Positions 1 to 9,239 of a stretch of DNA of 64,000 nt are shown piece by piece. The notes under the pieces are model-generated. The model did not search any database. It saw nothing but the letters and a program-made list of their open reading frames with translations, and had not been told where the DNA came from. The position numbers were made by a program, and so were the translations under genes. This DNA is from Streptacidiphilus pinicola (GTDB taxonomy: Bacteria; Actinomycetota; Actinomycetes; Streptomycetales; Streptomycetaceae): positions 17,898-81,897 of the forward strand of contig NZ_QKYN01000082.1 of the NCBI RefSeq assembly GCF_003258295.1. Reading direction: 5' to 3'. Every line of letters begins with the position of its first letter. Within the stretch, counting starts at the first letter, position 1.

Positions 1-1
1 C

Positions 2-169
2 GCAGCCGAGCTGTGTCGGCGCGCGGGTAGCTACGACGTGGTGGACGCGAGCGTCGTTCTGGCGGCGATCGAGCACCTCGATGCGCCCATCCTGACGGAT
101 GACCTCGGGGATATCGAGAAGCTGGTTGAGGCTTCCGGACGCTCGCGGATCAAGGTCGCTCGCCCGTAG
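2..169 (+). CDS. PIN-domain (VapC-like) ribonuclease toxin, C-terminal fragment cut by the window edge
   Basis: An open frame enters from the left edge and stops at 167-169, giving the last 55 residues. VVDASVVLAA is the third acidic motif of a PIN nuclease and ILTDDLGDIEKL carries the final Asp pair and the following helix. PIN toxins are Mg-dependent RNases, usually paired with an antitoxin encoded just upstream, which here would lie outside the window. The sequence is not a copy of the second PIN gene at 17779-18177. The family call is good, but whether the full gene is intact or part of a toxin-antitoxin pair cannot be judged. Confidence 0.7.
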   Translation, partial: AAELCRRAGSYDVVDASVVLAAIEHLDAPILTDDLGDIEKLVEASGRSRIKVARP

Positions 170-252
170 TCGACTCAGCGTCAGAACGCGTGCGCGTGAT
201 GCCATCCCTGCCTCCGATGGCGTTCCCGGTGCGGGGGTGGCCGGGGAGCTTG

Positions 253-258
253 GATAAT
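253..258 (+). promoter_or_regulatory. Possible -10 box (GATAAT) of a leaderless promoter
   Basis: GATAAT ends 7 nt before an in-frame GTG at 266. If it is the -10 element, the acetyltransferase starts at GTG 266 and the upstream ATG at 257 lies inside the promoter. No clear -35 is visible. Confidence 0.35.
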
Positions 259-844
259 GCGCGGCGTGCCCACACTTGTCGCGCCGACGGTGCCGTACGG
301 TTCCCTCGCTTCGCGGGAGCAGCCCGTTCTTCCGGCCGGTGACGGCCTGCTGCTGAGGCCCTGGGCGGTCGACGACGCGCCCGCGGTGCTGGCGGCCTAC
401 CAGGATCCGGGGGTGCGGCGGTGGCACGCGCGGGGGATGGACTCCGTCGCGGAGGCCGAGGAGCAGCTCGACGCGTGGCGGGCCGGTTGGGCCGCCGAGC
501 GGGAGGTGGGGTGGGCGGTGGTCGACGCCGTAGGCGGTGAGCTGTTGGGCCGCGCCGGGCTGAAGCTGCTGAACTTCGACGACGGCACGGCCCACGTCGC
601 GTACTGGACCGTGCCGGCCGCGCGTGGCCGGGGCGTCGCTCCGCGCGCCGTGGCGGCGATGACCGCCTGGGCCTTCGACGCGGCGGGCTTCCAACGGCTC
701 GAGCTCGGGCACGCGGTGGCCAACACCGGCTCCTGCCGGGTCGCCGAGAAGACCGGGTTCGTGCTGGAGGGCGTCCGCCGCAGCGTCTGGCAACTCGATG
801 ACGGCCGGCACGACGCGCATCTCCACGCGCGTCTGCGGCCCTGA
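257..844 (+). CDS. GNAT-family N-acetyltransferase (RimJ/RimL type)
   Basis: The 195-residue protein matches the Acetyltransf_3 group that uses acetyl-CoA to modify protein N-termini or small amines. RGRGVAPRAV, about two-thirds along, is the R-x-x-G-x-G/A pyrophosphate loop. ANTGSCRVAEKTGF is the typical C-terminal segment with Asn and a Lys-Thr-Gly-Phe helix cap. The opening is LRPW.VDDAPAVLAAY, normal for the class. The start could be ATG 257 or, on promoter spacing, GTG 266, three codons later. It stands alone, 29 bp before a secreted-protein gene with its own ribosome site. The substrate cannot be read from sequence. Confidence 0.85.
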   Translation: MRGVPTLVAPTVPYGSLASREQPVLPAGDGLLLRPWAVDDAPAVLAAYQDPGVRRWHARGMDSVAEAEEQLDAWRAGWAAEREVGWAVVDAVGGELLGRAGLKLLNFDDGTAHVAYWTVPAARGRGVAPRAVAAMTAWAFDAAGFQRLELGHAVANTGSCRVAEKTGFVLEGVRRSVWQLDDGRHDAHLHARLRP

Positions 845-873
845 CGGGACTTTCACCCTGGGGGGAGAAGAAG

Positions 874-1611
874 TTGAGGATCCGGCGAGCAAGAACGGCA
901 TGCGTGACGGTGATCGCCGCGTTGGCCTGTCTGTTGGGCGTGGGGGTCGGGCCCGCGCAGGCTTCCGCGGCGAAGAGCGGAACGTGGATCGGGCTGCGGG
1001 CGAGTGCGTCGACCGTCGACTACGGGGGCCTGGTGACGCTGACCGCGCACCTGGCGGCGACGCACTCCAGCCGGTTCGTGACGATCTACGCGAGCCCGCC
1101 GATCACCGGGCCCGTGTACGTGTTGGCCAGCGGGAACGTGGACAGCCACGGCCTGTTCAAGGCCACCGTGCGGGCGACGGGACTGCTGAACGTCTACGCA
1201 CGCTTCGCGGGTGACTCCGGTACGTGGCCGGCCACCTCGACGGAGGTGTGGGTGAACGTGCGGGCCGTGCTGCACCAGAAGCTGACCGGCCAGTACCGGA
1301 CGGTCACCCTGCACGGCGGCCCCTACGCCGTCTTCCATCACGCCACCACGCCGGTGGACGTCATCACAGCGGTCCCCGCGGTCTGGGTCTACTCGGTCTC
1401 GCCGCTCGTGCAGAAGTTCTGGGCCGGGACGTGGCACACCGACAGCCACTACGGGAACCGCTGGTTGAACGGAAAGCCCGTCAAGGACGTGCGTCTGGAC
1501 CAGGGCTTCACCGTCGGCGGGCTCTACCGGGTGAGCGTCGGCAGCATCACCCAGGAGGACGCGATCGTCCCCGGCCAGACCTCCTGGCTCTACTTCACCG
1601 TCACGAAGTAG
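874..1611 (+). CDS. Secreted protein with a bacterial Ig-like domain, function unknown
   Basis: The protein has 245 residues and starts at TTG 874, three bases behind the strong ribosome site GGGGGAGAAG at 861-870. Residues 1-33 form a signal peptide: Arg-rich start, hydrophobic core, and cleavage near AQASAA. Residues about 40-130 alternate beta strands (TVDYGGLVTLTAHL, GLFKATVRATGLLNVYARF) like an Ig-like/surface adhesion domain. The rest is Trp- and Tyr-rich (W..TWHTDSHYGNRWLNG) without a motif I recognise. It has no sorting signal or membrane anchor, so it is probably released or wall-associated. It is convergent with the LAETG protein and separated from it by a hairpin. Confidence 0.7.
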   Translation: MRIRRARTACVTVIAALACLLGVGVGPAQASAAKSGTWIGLRASASTVDYGGLVTLTAHLAATHSSRFVTIYASPPITGPVYVLASGNVDSHGLFKATVRATGLLNVYARFAGDSGTWPATSTEVWVNVRAVLHQKLTGQYRTVTLHGGPYAVFHHATTPVDVITAVPAVWVYSVSPLVQKFWAGTWHTDSHYGNRWLNGKPVKDVRLDQGFTVGGLYRVSVGSITQEDAIVPGQTSWLYFTVTK

Positions 1612-1632
1612 CCGACCCTTCGTGGACGCGGA

Positions 1633-1660
1633 GGCCCGCACCCGGCTTCGGGTGCGGGCC
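1633..1660. terminator. Bidirectional terminator hairpin
   Basis: GGCCCGCACCCG pairs perfectly over 12 bp with CGGGTGCGGGCC across a GCTT loop. It sits between two convergent genes whose stops are at 1611 and 1668. No U-tract follows, as is common for Streptomyces. Confidence 0.8.
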
Positions 1661-1667
1661 ACGCGGG

Positions 1668-2438
1668 TCAGTTGTGCTGGCCGCCGCGACGGCGGGTGAG
1701 GACGACCGCGCCCGCGCCGAGGGCGATGAGCGCGGCGGCGCCGCCGGCGATCAGGCCGGTGTCGGAGCCGCCACCGGTTTCGGCCAGGGTGCTGCTCGGG
1801 CTGGGCGACGGCGTCGCGGGAGCGGTGGACGTGCTCGGGGCCGGGGTGGGCTTGCCGGCGGCCACGACCTTGAACGTCGCTGCGGAGATCGAGACGCCAC
1901 CGTGGCAACCGTGGAAGCCGGCGGGGAGACCCTGCGTTGCGTGGGTCGCGGGGCCGAGGTTGTCGCCGATGCTTGTGGCGACGAGGGCGTAGGTGCCGGT
2001 GGGCGTGCCCTTCGGGACGCTGACCGTCAGCGGGGCGGCGTCGACGTTGCCCGCGACCAGGTGGTCGTCGCCCGGGGACGAGATGTGGAAGCCGATGACG
2101 CCCTTCTCCATGTAGGGGAGGGTCATCCACTTGCCGCCGTGCTCACCCCGGATCGTGAGCGCGTCGTTGGGGCCGGCCGAGGTCGGGCCGGCGGTGAGGA
2201 CCTCGGCGAAGGTGGACAGCGCCTTGCCGGAGACGTTGGTGAACGAGACGTGCGCGGAGACGGGCGCGCCGCCGGCGACCAGCGTCTTGCCGGCCAGGCC
2301 GGTCAGCGACGCGTTGATCTGGCAGGAGGACGTCGCGACGCTCTGCGGTGCGGCGGAGGCGACGGGGGCGGTGCCGACCAGGGCGGCGCCGGCCAGGGCC
2401 GCGACCGCTATCGCGGTGCGGACAGGGCGGATCTGCAT
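1668..2438 (-). CDS. Sortase-anchored surface protein with LAETG sorting signal
   Basis: The 256-residue precursor has an N-terminal signal peptide (to about residue 29, PVASAAPQ). The exposed domain has a possible Cys pair (SSCQINASL and FHGCHGG). A Pro/Ser/Thr-rich wall-spanning stretch (TPAPSTSTAPATPSPSPSS) follows. Then come LAETGGG, a hydrophobic helix and the positive tail TRRRGGQHN. LAxTG is the signal cut by class E sortases, which anchor chaplins and other proteins to the streptomycete wall. The start is ATG 2438 with GAGAGGGA upstream. The exposed domain resembles no family I can name. The anchoring call is firm; the ligand or role is unknown. Confidence 0.8.
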   Translation of the reverse strand: MQIRPVRTAIAVAALAGAALVGTAPVASAAPQSVATSSCQINASLTGLAGKTLVAGGAPVSAHVSFTNVSGKALSTFAEVLTAGPTSAGPNDALTIRGEHGGKWMTLPYMEKGVIGFHISSPGDDHLVAGNVDAAPLTVSVPKGTPTGTYALVATSIGDNLGPATHATQGLPAGFHGCHGGVSISAATFKVVAAGKPTPAPSTSTAPATPSPSPSSTLAETGGGSDTGLIAGGAAALIALGAGAVVLTRRRGGQHN

Positions 2439-2592
2439 GGGGGAGGATCCCTCTCAGGACCAGGTCGCAGGTGTGCAAAGCGTGCGCGACCTGCGAGTCA
2501 GCTGTGACGGGTGGAGGGTAGCGTTCCGGTGGGCCGGGAAGCCAGACTAGGTTTCGTCACAGTGCGTGAACAGCGGCCCCGGTGAGGATCTG

Positions 2593-3852
2593 TCATGCGG
2601 AGGGCGCCTTGCCGGCGACGGCCCGGCCGCCCTCCAGGATCGCCGGGGTGGCCGCGGCCTGCGGGACGACGGGCGTCGCCCGCGGTCGCACGGCGCGGCG
2701 GTGCTGGAGGGCCGCCGAGAGCGTGGCGAGGGCACCGAGCAGCGCCGTGGTGGCGAAGCCGTAGCGGGCGTCGGAGTGGTCCGTGACGGTGGCGACGACG
2801 AGCATCGCCACGATCGTGGCGGCCAGGCCGCCCGCGTTGGCGCGACCGAAGGCGCGGCCGATGGTGTCGGTGTCCGCGGTGGCCATCAGCAGGTTGCGCG
2901 AGGCGATCCGGGCCTGGCCGAAGACGAAGGCCCCGGAGGGGACCAGCAGGACGAGCCCGAGCACCCCGAAGAGCCCCTGCAGCACCATGAGGACGTTGCA
3001 GGCCAGGAAGCCCACGAGCGCGATCCGCAGATCGGGGTGACGCCGGGCCACCTGGCGGTAGACGGCGGCGGCGAGCAGGAAGCCGAGGCTGCCGAGCGCG
3101 TCGACCGCGCCGAACGTGCCTGCGCCCCGGTGGAGTTCGGCGAGGACGAAGGTGGGCAGCAGCGCGTTGAAGACGGTGACGACGACGCTGCCCTGGGCGT
3201 AGAGGACGATCACCCGCCGCAGCGAGAGCGAGGTGACGGCCGTCGGTTCCGTCGTCGTGGCGGGCAGCGGCGTGCCCGGGGCCGGAGCCGGGGCGGGTCG
3301 GCGTGTGCCCACGAGGACGGCGCAGACCGCGGAGATCGCGAAGGTCGCCGCGTTGAAGACGAGCAGCGGGGGCGCGCCGAAGCGCTGCACGGCCAGGCCG
3401 CCGACGGTGGCGGAGAGCAGCATGCCGGCCTGGGTGGCCGTCTCGAAGCCGCCGTTGAAGCGGCGCAGCCGGGCGCCCTCGACCCGCTCCTTGACCAACG
3501 CGGCGGAGACCGGCAGGAACAGCGCGCTGACCAGCGCGAGAGCGAAGTTGGCGCCGTAGACGCCGACGGCGGTGGAGCCGCCCGCCGCGAGCCAGACCGG
3601 CAGGGCCAGGGCGAGGCCGGCACTGGAGAGGTCGCAGCCGATCCACAGGCGTCGCCGGTCGAAGCGGTCGGCGACCCGTCCGAAGAACGGCGAGAGCAGG
3701 GCCTGCGGCAGCGCCACGGCGATGAACAGCCAGCCGACCGAGAGCATCGTGTGCTGTTGGCGGATCATCAGCAACGCCCCGCTGATCAGCTGGACGTTGT
3801 TGCCGAGCGCCGTCGCGAAGGCCGCGCCGAGGAGGAGCCGTTCGGTTCTCAT
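2593..3852 (-). CDS. MFS drug/siderophore-type exporter (EntS-like)
   Basis: This 419-residue polytopic membrane protein has about twelve hydrophobic helices. The loop-2/3 signature PFFGRVADRFDRRRLWIG is the G-x-x-x-D-R-x-x-R/K-R motif of the major facilitator superfamily. A soluble central loop rich in Pro/Ala (PAPAPAPGTPLPATTTEPT) divides the two six-helix halves. Such proteins export small molecules by proton antiport; siderophore exporters of the EntS type look alike, but no substrate can be read. A TAGCTT hexamer 6 nt before the ATG suggests a leaderless transcript, and a 27-bp palindrome just upstream suggests control by a dimeric repressor. The upstream oxidase-family gene is on the same strand 54 bp away. 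Confidence 0.85.
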   Translation of the reverse strand: MRTERLLLGAAFATALGNNVQLISGALLMIRQQHTMLSVGWLFIAVALPQALLSPFFGRVADRFDRRRLWIGCDLSSAGLALALPVWLAAGGSTAVGVYGANFALALVSALFLPVSAALVKERVEGARLRRFNGGFETATQAGMLLSATVGGLAVQRFGAPPLLVFNAATFAISAVCAVLVGTRRPAPAPAPGTPLPATTTEPTAVTSLSLRRVIVLYAQGSVVVTVFNALLPTFVLAELHRGAGTFGAVDALGSLGFLLAAAVYRQVARRHPDLRIALVGFLACNVLMVLQGLFGVLGLVLLVPSGAFVFGQARIASRNLLMATADTDTIGRAFGRANAGGLAATIVAMLVVATVTDHSDARYGFATTALLGALATLSAALQHRRAVRPRATPVVPQAAATPAILEGGRAVAGKAPSA

Positions 3853-3858
3853 GCAGGG

Positions 3859-3864
3859 AAGCTA
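3859..3864 (-). promoter_or_regulatory. Leaderless -10 box (TAGCTT) of the MFS gene
   Basis: Read on the minus strand, TAGCTT ends 6 nt before ATG 3852 and no ribosome site intervenes. This is the spacing of a leaderless actinobacterial transcript. The -35 region falls within the palindrome at 3870-3896. Confidence 0.55.
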
Positions 3865-3869
3865 CGGAT

Positions 3870-3896
3870 CTTCCCTGACAACCATTGTCAGGGAAG
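3870..3896. promoter_or_regulatory. Perfect 12-3-12 palindrome, probable operator of the MFS exporter
   Basis: CTTCCCTGACAA and TTGTCAGGGAAG are exact inverted repeats around CCA. The core TGACAACCATTGTCA agrees with the TGAnAAnnATTnTCA layout of actinobacterial Zur boxes, and also with sites of other winged-helix repressors. It lies 18-44 bp upstream of the MFS start, over the expected -35. It could alternatively be a terminator for the upstream gene, but it has no T-run. Confidence 0.6.
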
Positions 3897-3906
3897 AGAA
3901 GGCGGT

Positions 3907-4500
3907 TCAGGAGGACGTCGGCAGTGGCGGGAGCGGGAGCGGAAGTCCCGGCAGGCCGTCGAGGCTCTGCCCGATGTGCTCCTTCTTGTGGAAGTAGGCG
4001 TCCAGGCTCTGGTCCGTCTCCCGCTCGAAGCGGGAGCGGTGCAGCGGCCGGTCCTCGTCGTAGGTCATGAACGGCACGGCGTAGCCGCAGGTGTCGCGGA
4101 CCAGTTCCGCGGTGACCACGATGATCGCGCGCGGGCCGTGCGGGGCCGGGTCGATGGCGGGGAAGTGGGTCATCAGCTCCGGCCAGCGCGGGTCGTCGCG
4201 GAAGACGGGCTCGCCGCGCCCGTGCACCCGCACGATGTTCGGCGGACCGTCGAACGCGCACCACATCAGCGTGATGCGGCCGTTCTCCCGCAGGTGGGCG
4301 ACGGTCTCGGCGTTGCTCCCGGCGAAGTCGAGGTAGGCCACGGTCTGTTCGTCGAGCACGGCGAAGGAGCCGCTGAGGCCCTTGGGCGAGAGGTTCACCG
4401 TGCCGTCGCCGGAGAGCGGCGCGGTGGCGGTGAAGAAGAGGTGCTGCGCCTCGATGAACTCGCGCAGCCGGCCGTCGATGCGTGCGTACGTCTTTCCCAT
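3907..4500 (-). CDS. Pyridoxamine 5'-phosphate oxidase-family (FMN-binding split barrel) protein
   Basis: The 197-residue protein starts with MGKTYARIDGRLREFIEAQH. GTVNLSPKGLSG and ENGRITLMWCAFDGPPNIVR are the strands of a split-barrel flavin-binding fold, and RVHGRGEP follows as in this family. These proteins use FMN or F420 to oxidise or reduce small molecules; few have known substrates. True PdxH residues are not evident, so vitamin B6 synthesis should not be assumed. The start is ATG 4500; a GATGAT 6 nt upstream may be a weak leaderless -10. It could be co-transcribed with the MFS exporter, although a palindrome separates the two. Confidence 0.8.
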   Translation of the reverse strand: MGKTYARIDGRLREFIEAQHLFFTATAPLSGDGTVNLSPKGLSGSFAVLDEQTVAYLDFAGSNAETVAHLRENGRITLMWCAFDGPPNIVRVHGRGEPVFRDDPRWPELMTHFPAIDPAPHGPRAIIVVTAELVRDTCGYAVPFMTYDEDRPLHRSRFERETDQSLDAYFHKKEHIGQSLDGLPGLPLPLPPLPTSS

Positions 4501-4611
4501 GCCGCCATCATCCGGGGAGTCGGGGGTGCGCGGCCCGGAATTCCCCGCCCTCGGAATGCCGGGGGAACCGAATGGTTCGTGCGAGCATCGAAGAGGCATG
4601 AGGCGGACGAC

Positions 4612-5040
4612 ATGAGACGTGAGCAAGGGATGCGGCTGGCGGCCTTGGCGATTGCCGGCACGCTGCTGACGTGCTGCAGCGCCGGGACCGGCTCGGGAGC
4701 CGCCACGTCCTCCTCCCCCTCCGGTGGCGCGGGCTCCGCGCCGACCACGGCGCCGCCGACCTACCCCGGCGTGAAGGTGCCGATCACCGCCGTCCTCGTT
4801 CAGGACGGCGGCCTCAAACTCACCACCCAGACGCTCGGCGGCGGTTGCCGCCGTCTCTCCCTCCAGGCCCAGGAATCCGCGACGGACGTCCGCCTGACCC
4901 TCACCGTGACCCGCCCCTCCGGCATCTGCCCGCCGTACGTCACCCTGGTCGAGGTCTCCACCACCCTCCACGCCCCGCTGGGCACTCGCCAGCTTGTCGA
5001 CGCCTCCACCGGCCGTCCGATCACCTCGCGGAGCGGCTGA
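4612..5040 (+). CDS. Small putative lipoprotein, function unknown
   Basis: The 142-residue protein has a lipoprotein-like start: MRREQGMRL, a hydrophobic stretch, then LLTCCSAG. Cys21 would be lipidated, although Thr at -1 is unusual for a lipobox. A Ser/Gly/Pro/Thr-rich linker to about residue 45 precedes a small beta-rich domain. That domain has two further Cys (GGGCRRLSL, SGICPPYVTL) that could form a disulfide. A short internal start at 4630 would also give a signal peptide. No enzyme motif is seen. It runs convergently into the kinase gene with only 4 bp between stops. Confidence 0.65.
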   Translation: MRREQGMRLAALAIAGTLLTCCSAGTGSGAATSSSPSGGAGSAPTTAPPTYPGVKVPITAVLVQDGGLKLTTQTLGGGCRRLSLQAQESATDVRLTLTVTRPSGICPPYVTLVEVSTTLHAPLGTRQLVDASTGRPITSRSG

Positions 5041-5044
5041 GCCG

Positions 5045-5740
5045 TCAGGCGGGCCGGCCGAGCGGCCCGAGCAGGGCGAGCGCCTCGTCCAGGGCCGCGA
5101 CCTCGGCCGCGCTGAGCGTCGGGTCGGCGGCGCGCAGGGCGCGGGCCCGGGCCAGGGCGGTGGGGTCGAGCGGGCCGAGCCGATCGAGGAACGGCTGCAG
5201 GACCGCGCGGGCGAGGGTGGCGAACTCGGGCATGGAGACGGCCGCCTGGGCCAGGATCAGGGCGGACATGGCGCGGTCGAGGGCGGGCGGACCCTCCATG
5301 GTGTTGGCCCAGTCGATCACGACGGGGCCGTCGGGCGTCAGCATGACGTTCAACGGGTGGAAGTCCAGGTGCAGCACCCGGTCCGCCGGGTCGGTGGAGC
5401 GGTGCGCGGGGAGGGCGTGCAGCGACCGCAGCAGGGTGGCGAGCACGTCGCCGGCGGCGTCGGCGGAGACGGTACCGGCGGCGACGGCCTCGGCGAGGGT
5501 CGCTCCCGAGATGCGCTCCATGACCAGGTCCTGCCGCGTCGGGCCGGGCCAGACCCGCGGGACGGCGTAACCCTGCTCGAACAGGCGGGCCATGACCGCG
5601 AGTTCACCGGTGGCGTCACTGCCGTCGCGGTAACGCCGCAGTACCCGGCCGCCGGGGAGCGCATAGACGTCGGCGGTGCGGCCCGCGCCCAGCAGCGGTC
5701 CCGGTGTGCCCGCTGAGTCGGCCTCTTCCAGCGTGGTCAT
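5045..5740 (-). CDS. Aminoglycoside phosphotransferase (APH)-family small-molecule kinase
   Basis: The 231-residue protein keeps a protein-kinase-like fold. ADVYALPGGRVLRRY is the ATP lid strand. LHLDFHPLNVMLT supplies the catalytic Asp and Asn (H-x-D-x-x-x-x-N), and VVIDWAN is the metal-binding Asp motif. The protein is shorter than resistance APH enzymes (about 260-300 residues), and its substrate is unknown. The start ATG 5740 lies 7 nt behind TACCGT, which fits a leaderless transcript and rules against a longer upstream frame. Neighbours give no pathway hint. Confidence 0.8.
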   Translation of the reverse strand: MTTLEEADSAGTPGPLLGAGRTADVYALPGGRVLRRYRDGSDATGELAVMARLFEQGYAVPRVWPGPTRQDLVMERISGATLAEAVAAGTVSADAAGDVLATLLRSLHALPAHRSTDPADRVLHLDFHPLNVMLTPDGPVVIDWANTMEGPPALDRAMSALILAQAAVSMPEFATLARAVLQPFLDRLGPLDPTALARARALRAADPTLSAAEVAALDEALALLGPLGRPA

Positions 5741-5747
5741 GCGGGAG

Positions 5748-5753
5748 ACGGTA
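5748..5753 (-). promoter_or_regulatory. Leaderless -10 box (TACCGT) of the APH-family kinase gene
   Basis: On the minus strand TACCGT ends 7 nt before ATG 5740, with no ribosome site between. The -35 is not recognisable. Confidence 0.5.
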
Positions 5754-5903
5754 GCGCTGCCCGCGGCCGCGCCGAGGTCCGCACCCCGGACGCGGGGACG
5801 TCCGAGGAGGAGCTGTTCCGCGTGCCGTCGTGATGGGCTGAATCGTCCCCGGATGGCAGCATGGCCGATGACGTTCCGCCACATGCGAAAGAGGGACAGC
5901 GCG

Positions 5904-6410
5904 ATGAAGTTTCTGATGCGCGAGCGGGTCTTCGGTATCGGCGACGACCACTGGATCACCACCGAGCACGGCGAGAAGGCCTTCCTGGTCGACGGCAAGG
6001 CGCTGCGCATCCGGGAGACCTTCGAGCTGAAGAACCACGCGACCGGCCACATCGACGCCGTGATCAAGAAGAAGCTGATCTCCGTCCGCGACGCCATGGT
6101 CGTCGAGCGGGAGGATCACAAGATCGCGACGGTGAAGAAGAAGCTGATCACGGTCTTCCGCGACAAGTACCTCGCCGAGCTGGAGGACGGCGTCGGCGGC
6201 GGCGAGATCGAGGTGATCGGCAACTTCACCGACCACGAGTTCCATATGGAGCGCGACGGCCGCCGCATCGCCACGGTCAGCCGCAAGTGGTTCTCGATCC
6301 GCGACACCTACGCGATCGACATCGCCGACGACCAGGACGTCGCGCTGCTGATCTGCGTCGCGGTCTGCGTCGATCACCTGAACGCCGAGGAGCACCACCG
6401 GGAGGCCTGA
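5904..6410 (+). CDS. LURP-one-related (Tubby-like beta-barrel) family protein
   Basis: The 168-residue protein starts at ATG 5904 behind GAGGGACAG. The repeated two-strand pattern around a central helix is that of the LURP-one/Tubby-C-like fold: FGIGDDHWITTEHGEKAFLV, LRIRETFELK, IKKKLISVRD and VKKKLITVFRDKY. The family carries no catalytic residues. Plant members act in defence, and bacterial ones have no settled role, though lipid-scramblase-like binding is suspected. A hydrophobic end (DVALLICVAVCVDHL) is typical. The clpB promoter follows 26 bp downstream. Confidence 0.8.
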   Translation: MKFLMRERVFGIGDDHWITTEHGEKAFLVDGKALRIRETFELKNHATGHIDAVIKKKLISVRDAMVVEREDHKIATVKKKLITVFRDKYLAELEDGVGGGEIEVIGNFTDHEFHMERDGRRIATVSRKWFSIRDTYAIDIADDQDVALLICVAVCVDHLNAEEHHREA

Positions 6411-6435
6411 CGGCCCGGACGGGACCGCTCACAAG

Positions 6436-6456
6436 GTTGAGCGGAATAGACTCAAC
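6436..6456. promoter_or_regulatory. HAIR operator for the HspR heat-shock repressor
   Basis: GTTGAGC, seven bases, then ACTCAAC matches the HAIR inverted repeat (CTTGAGT-N7-ACTCAAG) with the conserved TTGAG/CTCAA cores. In Streptomyces HspR binds HAIR boxes before dnaK, clpB and lon and releases them on heat shock. The site lies 69 bp upstream of the clpB GTG. TTGAGC may double as -35 with TATGTC (6459-6464) as -10. Confidence 0.85.
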
Positions 6457-6524
6457 TTATGTCATGCTGGATCCAGCAGACATAGGCGAGAGTCCGGGTG
6501 CGACCGGAGGAGGACCGAACACAC

Positions 6525-9119
<2,595 letters not shown>

Positions 9120-9163
9120 CCGCAGGGCTGAGGGCAAGGGCTGAGGCCAAGGGGTGACGGCCG

Positions 9164-9215
9164 GGCCCGTCCGCGTCCGCACCGGGGGTAAACCTCAGGT
9201 GGACGCGGACGGGCC
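9164..9215 (+). terminator. clpB terminator, long stem with 22-nt loop
   Basis: GGCCCGTCCGCGTCC (9164-9178) pairs perfectly with GGACGCGGACGGGCC (9201-9215). The loop holds the GGGGGTAAACCT motif shared with 12313-12324, so the hairpin and a regulatory site overlap. Confidence 0.65.
9184..9195. promoter_or_regulatory. Motif GGGGGTAAACCT upstream of the histidine kinase, shared with 12313-12324
   Basis: This 12-base word recurs exactly between the secreted propeller protein and the YbjN gene. Its GGT-AA-ACC core is a short palindrome. It lies 45 bp before the ATG of the kinase gene, near the expected -35, so it could be the binding site of the adjacent NarL-type regulator. Confidence 0.4.
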
Positions 9216-9226
9216 GGTTCTGTGTC

Positions 9227-9232
9227 TAGGGT
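9227..9232 (+). promoter_or_regulatory. Leaderless -10 box (TAGGGT) of the histidine kinase gene
   Basis: TAGGGT ends 7 nt before ATG 9240, which supports that start over the upstream in-frame GTG at 9222. Confidence 0.5.
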
Positions 9233-9239
9233 GCCGCCC

